Positions 17,100-24,662 of a DNA stretch of 32,597 nucleotides are shown here, in pieces; positions within the stretch are counted from its first letter, which is position 1; each line of letters begins with the position of its first letter. The notes under the pieces are model-generated. The model made no database searches, was not told the origin of the DNA, and saw only the letters and a list, made by a program, of their open reading frames with translations. A program made the position numbers and the translations under genes. The DNA is taken from positions 1 to 32,597 of the forward strand of contig PUXW01000004.1 of assembly GCA_009659925.1 (NCBI GenBank). Reading direction: 5' to 3'. Source of the stretch: Nitratiruptor sp. GTDB lineage: Bacteria > Campylobacterota > Campylobacteria > Campylobacterales > Nitratiruptoraceae.

Positions 17100-17834
17100 A
17101 TGATTGGCGTTTACATCAAGTATTTGACTATCTATTTGCTCATCGTCTGGTTCTCTTTTCTCATCCAAGTTTATATCATTTTCGATCCGATGCCCATTCG
17201 CCCCATCTACTATGTGGTCCCATCGGTTCTTGCTGCTCTTTTGGCCTTCATTCCCACCATTCTCGAAGTGCGATTGAGACGTCTCAAGGAGGAGCACGAT
17301 CGGGAGATCCAGCGCCGGAGCGTGGTGGTCAAGCCCAAACTGCGGGTGAGCGAAGGGAAACGGGACAAGTTGACTGGAGCGATCAATAAGGATGCCTTCA
17401 ATGAGATCATCGGCGTGAAGATCATGGAGGCCAAACATATGGACCAGCCCCTTTCCATGATCATCTTCGATATCGACTTCTTCAAAAAGATCAACGATAC
17501 CTATGGCCACATGGTGGGGGATAAGATCCTCAAGGAGGTGGCCGAGGTTGTGCGCAGCAATATCCGAAAGTCGGAATACTTTGTACGCTGGGGAGGGGAG
17601 GAGTTCATCATCCTCTTGCCAGGCACGAGCCTTAAGGGGGCTCAGATGGTGGCCGAGAAGCTGCGCCGGGTCATTGAGACCCACCAGTTTCCCGAGGTGA
17701 ATAGGGTAACCTGTAGTTTTGGCGTTACCCAGCTCCTTCAGGAGGATACCATTGCAACCTTCCTGGAACGGGCTGACGAAGCCCTTTACGAGGCCAAACG
17801 GGAGGGGCGCAACCGGGTAAAGGTGCGGCTATAA
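17100..17834 (+). CDS. Membrane-anchored GGDEF protein (probable diguanylate cyclase)
   Basis: This 244-residue protein has two predicted membrane segments (about residues 5-28 and 36-56), a short charged coiled-coil-like linker (57-73) and a GGDEF domain (about 88-244). Active-site features are intact: metal-binding FDID at 123-126, NDTYGH at 132-137, and the signature GGEEF at 165-169, which is the active variant. It should make cyclic di-GMP from two GTP at the inner membrane. The expected inhibitory I-site RxxD, five residues before the signature, reads RKSE (156-159), so product inhibition may be weak. There is no obvious sensor domain beyond the membrane part. The stop codon overlaps the next gene. 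Confidence 0.9.
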   Translation: MIGVYIKYLTIYLLIVWFSFLIQVYIIFDPMPIRPIYYVVPSVLAALLAFIPTILEVRLRRLKEEHDREIQRRSVVVKPKLRVSEGKRDKLTGAINKDAFNEIIGVKIMEAKHMDQPLSMIIFDIDFFKKINDTYGHMVGDKILKEVAEVVRSNIRKSEYFVRWGGEEFIILLPGTSLKGAQMVAEKLRRVIETHQFPEVNRVTCSFGVTQLLQEDTIATFLERADEALYEAKREGRNRVKVRL

Positions 17835-18553
17835 GACTCATCGTCTATGGAGATCTCCATGGGTGCTACGACGAGTTCGTAGCCCTGCGGAAGAAGATCG
17901 GTGTGGAAGAGGGGGATCTGGAGATTTGCGTCGGGGATGTCCTCAACAAGGGGCCAAAGAGTCTAGAGCTCTTGCGCTACCTCAACGAAGAGGCGATTTT
18001 GTGTGTGCGGGGGAATCACGAGGAGAAGTTTTTGCGCTATCGGCGCACCCAAGGGGGGCCGAAAGCCAACGGGATAGTCCTCAACGAGTTGGAGCGCTCC
18101 ATCTACGAGGGGTTGGAAGAGGAGGATTGGTCCTTTCTTGAGAGCCTCCCCTTGTACTTTCGTATCGGCTCGATCACCATCGTCCATGCGGGGATCTTAC
18201 CCCGGACGAGGTTGGAGCGCCTCGGGCCGGAGGATATGGTCCAGATTTTGCGGGTGCGCTACCTCGATAAAGCTGGCAATTTCGTACCCCTACGCTTCTT
18301 CGATCCTGCGGTCCACTTCTTCTGGAGCGAGCTTTACGATGGGCGCTACGGCTATGTGGTCTATGGCCACCACCCCTTCCTCGCTCCCCGGATCGATCGC
18401 TTCAGCTTCGGGATCGATACGGGGGCGGTCTATGGGAACCGGCTCACGGCCATCCTCTTCGAGGATGGGCGTCCCGAGTGCTACTCCTTCGTCAGCCTTC
18501 AGACCCGGGCCTATGCCACCAGGAGTAAACCGTGGAGTCTTGGCGATTTGTAG
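17831..18553 (+). CDS. PPP-type metallophosphoesterase with a probable ATA start codon
   Basis: This protein is about 240 residues long. Metal-site motifs of the PPP/ApaH-like phosphatases are all present only if translation begins near 17831: GDLHG (residues 7-11), GDVLNKGP (35-42), GNHE (61-64), VHAG (H119) and GHHP (179-182). The first ATG, GTG or TTG in frame is GTG at 17903, which would remove GDLHG and two metal ligands. Reading back in frame from 17831 reaches a stop at 17774 with no canonical start. ATA at 17831 overlaps the GGDEF stop as ATAA, exactly where an ATGA junction would be expected. Possible substrates are phosphoproteins or dinucleoside polyphosphates. The protein class is certain; start and substrate are not. 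Confidence 0.85.
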   Translation: MRLIVYGDLHGCYDEFVALRKKIGVEEGDLEICVGDVLNKGPKSLELLRYLNEEAILCVRGNHEEKFLRYRRTQGGPKANGIVLNELERSIYEGLEEEDWSFLESLPLYFRIGSITIVHAGILPRTRLERLGPEDMVQILRVRYLDKAGNFVPLRFFDPAVHFFWSELYDGRYGYVVYGHHPFLAPRIDRFSFGIDTGAVYGNRLTAILFEDGRPECYSFVSLQTRAYATRSKPWSLGDL

Positions 18554-18993
18554 CCGATGTCCATCTGGCGCGGCTGGCTAAGTATTTGCGCCTTTTTGGT
18601 TTCGATACCCTCTACTTTTCCTCTATCGGCGATGAGGAGCTCATCCACATCGCCACCACCCAGGGGCGCACCATCCTCACCAAGGATCGGGATCTGGCTC
18701 GCCAGACTCCTCAAGCCTATTTGGTCCAGCCCAAGGGGTTGGAAGCCCAATTGGAACGGCTTTTTGCCGACTTGCAGCTGCGTATTCAAAGGCCCTTTAG
18801 CCGTTGTATGGTGGACAATACCCTTTTAGAGCCGATCGCGAAAGAGGCTATCCTCGAGCGCATTCCCCCCAAGGTCAGGGAGTGGTGTGAGACTTTCTGG
18901 TACTGTCCTGGTTGTCAGCGGATCTACTGGCGGGGGAGCCACTGGGAGCGGATGCAGCTGATGGTGGAGCGTTTTGGGGGCGGTACTCCTTGA
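18532..18993 (+). CDS. Mut7-C (DUF82) type PIN-like protein with partial zinc ribbon
   Basis: This 153-residue protein has an N-terminal PIN-like fold, with FVADVHLARLAKYLRLFGFDT (acidic D9) and ILTKDRD (D52, D54), and a C-terminal zinc-ribbon-like segment containing CPGC (C125, C128) and IYWRGSHW. The family is annotated as a predicted RNase by analogy to PIN nucleases. In typical members the first zinc knuckle reads CxxC; here it reads RCMVDN, so only C92 remains, though C119 might substitute. The start is GTG at 18532 with AGGAGT six bases upstream, overlapping the phosphoesterase by 22 bases. Its last 119 bases overlap the convergent PglF-like gene. Confidence 0.85.
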   Translation: MESWRFVADVHLARLAKYLRLFGFDTLYFSSIGDEELIHIATTQGRTILTKDRDLARQTPQAYLVQPKGLEAQLERLFADLQLRIQRPFSRCMVDNTLLEPIAKEAILERIPPKVREWCETFWYCPGCQRIYWRGSHWERMQLMVERFGGGTP

Positions 18994-20707
18994 CGATGCT
19001 CTGGAGTATTTTGACGATCTCATCTCGATTCCTGGCCTGAAGGAGGGTGTCGATCTGCCGGTCGAGCCAAGAAAAATCGATGCGATCGGCCTTGGCGATG
19101 TAGATCGACTCGTACTTGGTCCCCCGCTCGGCCCCTTCGATCAAGAGCTCCTCGTAGAGCTTTTCCCCTGGCCGTAGCCCCGTGAAGAGGATGGGAACCT
19201 CCTTGCCCATGAGCTCCATCATCCGTTTGGCCAGATCGACGATCTTGACCGGCTTGCCCATGTCGAGGATGAAGATCTCTTGCCCCTTGGCCAGGGAGGC
19301 GGCTTGAAGGACCAGCTGGCAGGCCTCACTGGTGAGCATGAAGTAGCGGCGGATCTCGGGGTGGGTGATGGTCACGGGGCCTCCCGAGCGGATTTGGTCC
19401 TGGAACTTGGGGATCACGCTCCCACTGCTTCCTAAAACATTGCCAAAGCGCACAGTACTGATGGTGGTCTTGGAGCTTGGGATGTTCTGGGCCAGAAGTT
19501 CGCAAACCCGCTTGCTGGCACCCATGACGTTGGTGGGGTTGACCGCCTTGTCGGTGGAGATAAGGACCAGATGGGGGATCTCATGGGCGATGGCTTGCTC
19601 CAAAATCACCTTGGTCCCAAGGACGTTGTTCCTGACAGTGGCTCGAGGATTCTCCTCGCCAAGGGGCACATGTTTGTAGGCGGCGGCATGGAGGATCAAA
19701 TCGGGACGATGTTCCTTCAAGGCGGCATCCACATCCTCCACGGAGGTCACATCCCCTAGAATTGAGACTATCTCTGGATGCTCCTCTTTGAGGCGATAGA
19801 GGTTGTACTCGCTGCTCTCAAAAGCGATGATCTGGCTTGCCCCATAGGCCTTAGCTTGGCGCACCAGCTCGCTTCCAATACTCCCTCCAGCCCCCGTGAT
19901 GAGGATCCGCTTGCCCTTGATGAAGGAGGCGATCTGCTTCTGGTCCAAATCGGCTGGGCGTCGGGCTAAGAGATCTTCGATGGAGATATCTTCGATTCCT
20001 TCACTTTGCAGGGAGAGCCGTTTGAATTGGGTGATCCCCGATGCTTTGAAGCGGTGGATGAGGTCTCCCAGCTCTTTGGGGGGAAGCTCCTTGGCGATGA
20101 TGAGGGTGGTGGCTGGTAGACCCAAGGCCCTCTCTTCTGGGATGATAGGCACTCCGGCGACTCTGCTCCCAGCCCGGCTCTCGTCTACAATGGCCACGAT
20201 CTTGTAGCCAAGCTCTGGAGCCAAGGAGAGGAGGTGGCGGTTGAGGCCGTAGAGGATAGCCTCCCGGGGGGCTTGGGCGGCGCTACTTTCAAGCAAAAGC
20301 CGTTTGAAGCCCCGGATGGCTCCCAGGAAGAGGAGGGAGAGGAGGTAGTCGATCATGATGGCGCTACGGGGGAAGGGGGTGAAGAGGTCGTAAAAGAGCC
20401 AGAGGAGGAGGGCGGCTCCAAGATAGGCGAGGGTAATGGCTAGAAAGAGGCGCTTGGCCTCGTAGAGCCCAAAGAAGCGCCAGGTGAAGTTATAGAGGCC
20501 AAAGAGGATCAAAGAGGAGATCTTGAGAGTGGTTAAAAGAGCGTAGAGCTTCCAGAAACTCCCCCAAAAGGGTTCTGGAATGGCGAAGTTGAACCGGAGC
20601 AGATAGGCCAGGTAGAGGCTAAAGAGGGAGAGCATTCCATCGGCAAGGAGGAAGAAGAGGATCCGCTTGGTTATAGTCGCCTTTAGCAGCTGTGTACGAT
20701 ATCGCAT
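18875..20707 (-). CDS. pglF: PglF-like membrane UDP-sugar 4,6-dehydratase
   Basis: This 610-residue protein has four predicted membrane segments (within residues 13-135), a CoA-binding-like linker domain (about 145-260) and a short-chain dehydrogenase domain. The NAD loop is TGAGGSIGSE (271-280). The catalytic region is T385-D386-K387 followed by M395-G-A-S-K399, the MxxxK variant of YxxxK typical of PglF and WbpM. The likely reaction is UDP-GlcNAc to the 4-keto-6-deoxy sugar. A final 34-residue Pro/Ser/Ala-rich tail (577-610) lies antisense to the Mut7-C-type gene. The ATG at 20707 overlaps the end of pglE by 25 bases, so the pair is coupled. Confidence 0.9.
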   Translation of the reverse strand: MRYRTQLLKATITKRILFFLLADGMLSLFSLYLAYLLRFNFAIPEPFWGSFWKLYALLTTLKISSLILFGLYNFTWRFFGLYEAKRLFLAITLAYLGAALLLWLFYDLFTPFPRSAIMIDYLLSLLFLGAIRGFKRLLLESSAAQAPREAILYGLNRHLLSLAPELGYKIVAIVDESRAGSRVAGVPIIPEERALGLPATTLIIAKELPPKELGDLIHRFKASGITQFKRLSLQSEGIEDISIEDLLARRPADLDQKQIASFIKGKRILITGAGGSIGSELVRQAKAYGASQIIAFESSEYNLYRLKEEHPEIVSILGDVTSVEDVDAALKEHRPDLILHAAAYKHVPLGEENPRATVRNNVLGTKVILEQAIAHEIPHLVLISTDKAVNPTNVMGASKRVCELLAQNIPSSKTTISTVRFGNVLGSSGSVIPKFQDQIRSGGPVTITHPEIRRYFMLTSEACQLVLQAASLAKGQEIFILDMGKPVKIVDLAKRMMELMGKEVPILFTGLRPGEKLYEELLIEGAERGTKYESIYIAKADRIDFSWLDRQIDTLLQARNRDEIVKILQSIVKEYRPQNAPPSAASAPSGSPASRSADNQDSTRKSHTTP

Positions 20708-21765
20708 ATCTCCTCGATCTGGTGGGGTTGGAGTTGGGTGCCACTTGGCAAGCAGAGGCCCCGGGCAAAAAGATCGTGGCTGACCCCTTTGCTATAGCAG
20801 CGAGCTTCCTGGAAGAGGGGTTGCAGATCCATCGGTTTCCAGACCGGACGCGATTCGATCCCAGCGGCCATAAGGGCCTCCTGGACCTGGAGGGGGTTCT
20901 TGTCGTGAAATGTGAGGGCGGTGAGCCAGCGGTTGCAGCGGGTTTGGGGGATTTCGGGCATGAAGGTGGCAATATCTTCCAGGTGGTGGCGGTACTTCGC
21001 GAAGATGGCCCGCTTCTTGGCGATGCGCTCTTGGATCACCTCCATCTGGGCGACACCGATGGCGGCAAGGACATTGCTGAGGCGATAGTTGTAGCCGTAG
21101 GTGGTGTGTTCGTACCAGGGAAAATCGGGCTCTTTGGCCTGGGTAGCCAACTTGCGGGCCTGGGCCATGAGGGCCTCATCCTGGCCAACGAGAATACCAC
21201 CGCCTCCGGTAGTGAGGAGCTTGTTGCCATTAAAAGAGTAGACTCCAAAGATCCCGAAGGTGCCAGCATGTTTCCCATCATAGGTGCTCCCCAGGGCTTC
21301 GGCCCCATCTTCGATGAGGTGGGCCCCATACCTTTGAACCAGATCGACGAGGGCCTGCATATCGGCCATCCCGCCGTAGATGTGGGTAAGGACGATCGCC
21401 TTGGGGCGCTCTTTGCGCAAGGCCTCCTCCAGGAGGTTTAAATCCATCTGCCAACTCTCGTCGCAATCGATGAGGATCGGTTCGGCCTGTTGGTAGAGGA
21501 TTGGAGCTACCGATGCGATGAAGGTGAAGTTGCTCACCGCCACCTTGTCCCCTGGACCAATACCCAAAACCCGTAGGGCCAGATGGAGCCCAGCTGTCGC
21601 ACTGCATAGGGCCAGAGCCTGGGGGGCTTTGGTATAGGTGCAAATGGCCGATTCGAAACGCTCCAGATAGGCCCCCACCGGGGCGATGTAGTTGCTGGTA
21701 AAGACATCCTGGATGTATTGGAGCTCCTTGCCACTTGGATGGGGAGGGCTCAGATAGATCCTCAT
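20683..21765 (-). CDS. pglE: PglE-like UDP-4-keto sugar aminotransferase
   Basis: This 360-residue PLP enzyme belongs to the DegT/DnrJ/EryC1 family. The N-terminus, with [18 protein letters not shown] then SNYIAPVG, closely resembles Campylobacter jejuni PglE as I recall it. The PLP lysine is K182 in [13 protein letters not shown], and the PLP-nitrogen aspartate is D153 in [10 protein letters not shown]. It probably aminates the 4-keto product of the adjacent PglF-like enzyme, a step toward bacillosamine-type sugars for protein or lipid glycans. It overlaps the dehydrogenase stop by 4 bases (ATGA) and pglF by 25 bases. A PglD-type acetyltransferase is not seen in the window. Confidence 0.9.
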   Translation of the reverse strand: MRIYLSPPHPSGKELQYIQDVFTSNYIAPVGAYLERFESAICTYTKAPQALALCSATAGLHLALRVLGIGPGDKVAVSNFTFIASVAPILYQQAEPILIDCDESWQMDLNLLEEALRKERPKAIVLTHIYGGMADMQALVDLVQRYGAHLIEDGAEALGSTYDGKHAGTFGIFGVYSFNGNKLLTTGGGGILVGQDEALMAQARKLATQAKEPDFPWYEHTTYGYNYRLSNVLAAIGVAQMEVIQERIAKKRAIFAKYRHHLEDIATFMPEIPQTRCNRWLTALTFHDKNPLQVQEALMAAGIESRPVWKPMDLQPLFQEARCYSKGVSHDLFARGLCLPSGTQLQPHQIEEICDIVHSC

Positions 21766-23015
21766 AGCCGTTTGTCCACCATCTCTTTGGGCCAGATCCC
21801 CTTGATATCGAAGATTACTTGACGGGAGGGATCGAGGGAGGCAAGATCCATCTGCTTGAACTGGTCGTGGGCTACCGCCAGGATGATGGAGTCATACTGG
21901 CTCAAATCTGGCTGGTGGGAGAGGAGCTGGAGGCCATACTCGTGTGCTACCTCTGCAGGATCTGCCCAGGGATCGTAAAGATCCACTTCGATGCCAAATT
22001 CTCGCAGTTCTTGGATCACATCGATGACCCTGGAGTTGCGAATGTCGGGGCAGTTCTCTTTAAAGGTGATGCCAAGGACCAAGGCTTTGCTCCCTTTGAC
22101 GGTGTGGCCCTTGTGGATGAGGAGCTTGACCACCTTGTTGGCGACAAAAAGCCCCATCTCGTCGTTGGTTCTGCGACCCGAGAGGATCACTTGGGGGTGG
22201 TAGCCCACCTCCTTGGCCTTGTAGGCCAGATAGTAGGGATCGACCCCGATGCAGTGTCCTCCCACCAATCCCGGGCGAAAGGGGAGGAAGTTCCACTTGG
22301 TCCCAGCCGCCTCCAGGACCTCCAGGGTGTCGATGTCGAGTCGATCGAAGATGAGGGCGAGCTCGTTGACGAAGGCGATATTGATGTCCCGCTGGGCGTT
22401 TTCGATCACCTTGGCCGCTTCGGCCACCTTGATGGAGGGGGCCAGATGGGTGCCAGCTGGGATGATGCTTTTGTAAAGCTCATCTACCCTTTTGGCTACC
22501 TCTGGAGTCGAACCCGAGGTGACCTTCTTGATGGTCGGGAGGCGGTGCTCTTTGTCCCCTGGGTTGATGCGCTCTGGTGAGTAGCCGCAGAAGAAGTCCT
22601 CGTTGAATTTGAGCCCGCTCTCTCGCTCCAGCTCCGGGACGCAGACCTCCTCGGTACAGCCTGGATAGACCGTCGATTCGTAGATGACGATGTCTCCTTT
22701 TTTGAGGACGCGACCCACGGTGCGAGAAGCCATGATGAGAGGGGATAGATCCGGGTTCTTATGGGCGTCGATGGGAGTTGGGACGGTGACGATGTAGATT
22801 GTGGCATCACGAATATCCTCGATGGAGGTGGTAAAGGAGAGCTTCTTGGCTGCCGATAGCTCCTCTTGGCTCACCTCCAGAGTTCGATCGATCCCTCGTT
22901 GGAGCTCTTCGATTCTGGTGGCGTTGATGTCAAAGCCAACAGTCTCGTACCGCTTGCCAAACTCTACCGCCAGAGGCAAGCCCACATAGCCCAGACCGAT
23001 GATGGCGAGTTTCAC
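21762..23015 (-). CDS. UDP-sugar 6-dehydrogenase (WbpO/TviB-like)
   Basis: This 417-residue protein oxidises the C6 hydroxyl of a UDP-(N-acetyl)hexose to a carboxylate using two NAD. The Rossmann motif GLGYVGLP is at residues 8-15. The catalytic cysteine is C255 in [16 protein letters not shown], and the C-terminal UDP-binding domain has [14 protein letters not shown]. The sequence favours the UDP-GlcNAc/GalNAc branch (WbpO, TviB, WbpA) over UDP-glucose dehydrogenase. GTG at 23015 is the start, because upstream in-frame residues are Pro-rich and unlike the family and a GGAAAGGA site precedes it. It overlaps its upstream neighbour as GTGA and pglE as ATGA. Confidence 0.92.
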   Translation of the reverse strand: MKLAIIGLGYVGLPLAVEFGKRYETVGFDINATRIEELQRGIDRTLEVSQEELSAAKKLSFTTSIEDIRDATIYIVTVPTPIDAHKNPDLSPLIMASRTVGRVLKKGDIVIYESTVYPGCTEEVCVPELERESGLKFNEDFFCGYSPERINPGDKEHRLPTIKKVTSGSTPEVAKRVDELYKSIIPAGTHLAPSIKVAEAAKVIENAQRDINIAFVNELALIFDRLDIDTLEVLEAAGTKWNFLPFRPGLVGGHCIGVDPYYLAYKAKEVGYHPQVILSGRRTNDEMGLFVANKVVKLLIHKGHTVKGSKALVLGITFKENCPDIRNSRVIDVIQELREFGIEVDLYDPWADPAEVAHEYGLQLLSHQPDLSQYDSIILAVAHDQFKQMDLASLDPSRQVIFDIKGIWPKEMVDKRL

Positions 23016-23314
23016 CCCCGATCCTTTCCAAAGACATTGGAGTAGATGCGCTCCAGATCGAAGGGGGATCTCGGCTCCCCGAAGAGGTTGGGAATTACCT
23101 CGAAGAGGAGATAGAGGAGGTGGAGTATGGGAAGGAAAAGGAGGAGCATGCGCCAGAAGGTGCGGGGGGAGTGGTGCATCCTGATCCACTCGATAGCTCC
23201 GGGTACTCCATTGAGGGCTAACATCGCTTCAAAAGCGACAATAAAGCCAAGGACGATATATGTTACAATGGCACCGTAGAAAATGAGGTAGCCAAGAAAT
23301 GAAACGAGATCCAC
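23012..23314 (-). CDS. Small two-segment membrane protein at the head of the sugar operon
   Basis: I do not recognise a family for this 100-residue protein. Two hydrophobic stretches are visible, about residues 6-33 ([20 protein letters not shown]) and 53-77 ([20 protein letters not shown]), joined by a polar loop with [12 protein letters not shown]. The C-terminus is charged. The start is GTG at 23314, and the stop overlaps the dehydrogenase start by four bases, so it is translated with the sugar genes. A TATAAT lies 24 bases upstream on the same strand. It may assist surface-polysaccharide assembly, but that is only inferred from position. Confidence 0.75.
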   Translation of the reverse strand: MDLVSFLGYLIFYGAIVTYIVLGFIVAFEAMLALNGVPGAIEWIRMHHSPRTFWRMLLLFLPILHLLYLLFEVIPNLFGEPRSPFDLERIYSNVFGKDRG

Positions 23315-23337
23315 AGGCCCAACCTTTTTTAAGGAGT

Positions 23338-23343
23338 ATTATA
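23338..23343 (-). promoter_or_regulatory. -10 box of the sugar-nucleotide operon
   Basis: A perfect TATAAT on the minus strand, preceded by TGC, ends 24 bases before the GTG at 23314. It lies in the 33-bp gap between two divergent genes and overlaps the AAGGAG (23331-23336) to start-codon spacer of the lipoprotein gene, so the two directions share sequence. The plus-strand gene may use TACAAT at 23264-23269, inside the membrane-protein gene. Confidence 0.6.
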
Positions 23344-23347
23344 GCAA

Positions 23348-23821
23348 GTGTACCCGAAGTTCCTCGTCCTTTTTATCCTCTTTCTGGCTGGATGCGCCCT
23401 CAAAGAGCCGCCCAAACAGGAGGTCTTCCTCCTCATCCACACTCCCCAACTGCGCTATGGCGATGTAGCCTTTTTGCAGCGCAGCCAGGAGGCTGTCGAT
23501 CTAGAGCTCTACGAGGCGGGCCAACCCCTCTTCCGACTCCATGTCGAACCGGAGCGGGTCTGTCTCGACGGACGCTGTATGGAAGCCTCCCTCTTTGCCA
23601 GGCGCTTTCTTGCCCCAGCCTACCCATCGACCTTTTTGTGGAACCTCCTTCAAAAGCGCCCTATCTTCGATGGTCAAGGACTCATCTTTCGGGAGGATGG
23701 ATTCATCCAGCGCATTCATACGCCCCGTTTGGATATAATATATGAGGTCTCTTCCCGCTCCATCTCCTTCAAAGATCGCCGCAACGGGATTCGTATTCTC
23801 ATAAAGGAGTTTCATGGCTAA
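23348..23821 (+). CDS. Predicted lipoprotein
   Basis: This 157-residue protein has an N-terminal signal peptide, [15 protein letters not shown], with lipobox LAGC at residues 13-16 and lipidated C16. The mature part is about 140 residues, with two further cysteines in VCLDGRCME that could form a disulfide. No named domain is recognised; position and size recall small lipoproteins next to nfo in related genomes, but I cannot confirm homology. The start is GTG at 23348, with AAGGAG at 23331-23336 upstream. The stop codon overlaps the nfo start by eight bases, so the two are translationally coupled. Confidence 0.8.
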   Translation: MYPKFLVLFILFLAGCALKEPPKQEVFLLIHTPQLRYGDVAFLQRSQEAVDLELYEAGQPLFRLHVEPERVCLDGRCMEASLFARRFLAPAYPSTFLWNLLQKRPIFDGQGLIFREDGFIQRIHTPRLDIIYEVSSRSISFKDRRNGIRILIKEFHG

Positions 23822-24662
23822 GTTCGTCGGTGCCCATGTGAGCAGTGCCGGCGGGGTCCAAAACGCCCCCCTCAATGCTCAAAAGATCGGAGCTAAGGCT
23901 TTTGCCCTTTTCACCAAGAACCAGCGTCAATGGCAGGCGAAACCCTTGGGCCAGGAGCAGATTGAAGCATTCAAGGCCAATTTGGCCCAAAGTGGCATCG
24001 ATCCGCGCCACATCCTTCCCCACGATAGCTACCTCATCAACTTGGCCCATCCCGAGGAGCCGAAGCGCAAAAAGAGCTTGGAAGCCTTCATCCACGAGAT
24101 CCACCGCTGCCACGCCTTGGGGCTCGATAAACTCAATTTCCATCCAGGTAGCCATCTAGGTCGCATGGAGGAGGATCAGGCTCTCGCCCGGATAGCCGAC
24201 TCCATCAATACCGCTTTACGGGAGAGCGAAGGGGTGACCCTGGTCATCGAGAATACTGCTGGCCAGGGAAGCAATCTGGGCTACAAATTGGAGCACCTGG
24301 CCTTCCTCATCGAACATTGCGACGATCCCAAGCGGATCGGGGTCTGTCTCGATACGGCCCACCTCTTTGCAGCCGGATACGACCTTCGCACTCCAGAGGC
24401 CTACGAAGAGACGATGGAGGCCTTCCAGCAGATTGTGGGGTTCGCCTTCCTACGGGGGATGCACCTCAACGACTCCAAGGCTCCCCTCGGTTCGAGGAAG
24501 GATCGCCACCACTCCCTGGGCCAAGGCCATATCGGCTTGGATGCTTTTGGCTACATTATGAGGGATCCCCGCCTCGACGATATCCCCCTCATCCTCGAGA
24601 CTATCGACGACTCCATCTGGCATGAGGAGATCCAATTGCTCTACTCGCTGATGGAGGGGTGA
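23814..24662 (+). CDS. nfo: Endonuclease IV (AP endonuclease)
   Basis: This 282-residue TIM-barrel enzyme cuts DNA 5' of abasic sites in base-excision repair and also acts on 3' blocking groups. The family is zinc-dependent, with three zinc ions held by His, Asp and Glu. Hallmarks are present: GAHVSSAGG at the N-terminus, [45 protein letters not shown] and [12 protein letters not shown], and a final ILETID. Length matches E. coli Nfo (285). The ATG at 23814 lies in the end of the lipoprotein gene; the AAA ATPase gene starts at its stop codon. Confidence 0.97.
   Translation: MAKFVGAHVSSAGGVQNAPLNAQKIGAKAFALFTKNQRQWQAKPLGQEQIEAFKANLAQSGIDPRHILPHDSYLINLAHPEEPKRKKSLEAFIHEIHRCHALGLDKLNFHPGSHLGRMEEDQALARIADSINTALRESEGVTLVIENTAGQGSNLGYKLEHLAFLIEHCDDPKRIGVCLDTAHLFAAGYDLRTPEAYEETMEAFQQIVGFAFLRGMHLNDSKAPLGSRKDRHHSLGQGHIGLDAFGYIMRDPRLDDIPLILETIDDSIWHEEIQLLYSLMEG

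Noticed and set aside
23016-23189. Upstream extension of the UDP-sugar dehydrogenase
   Set aside because: The residues are Pro-rich and lie antisense-like within the small membrane-protein gene in another frame. GTG 23015 with its ribosome-binding site gives the family start.
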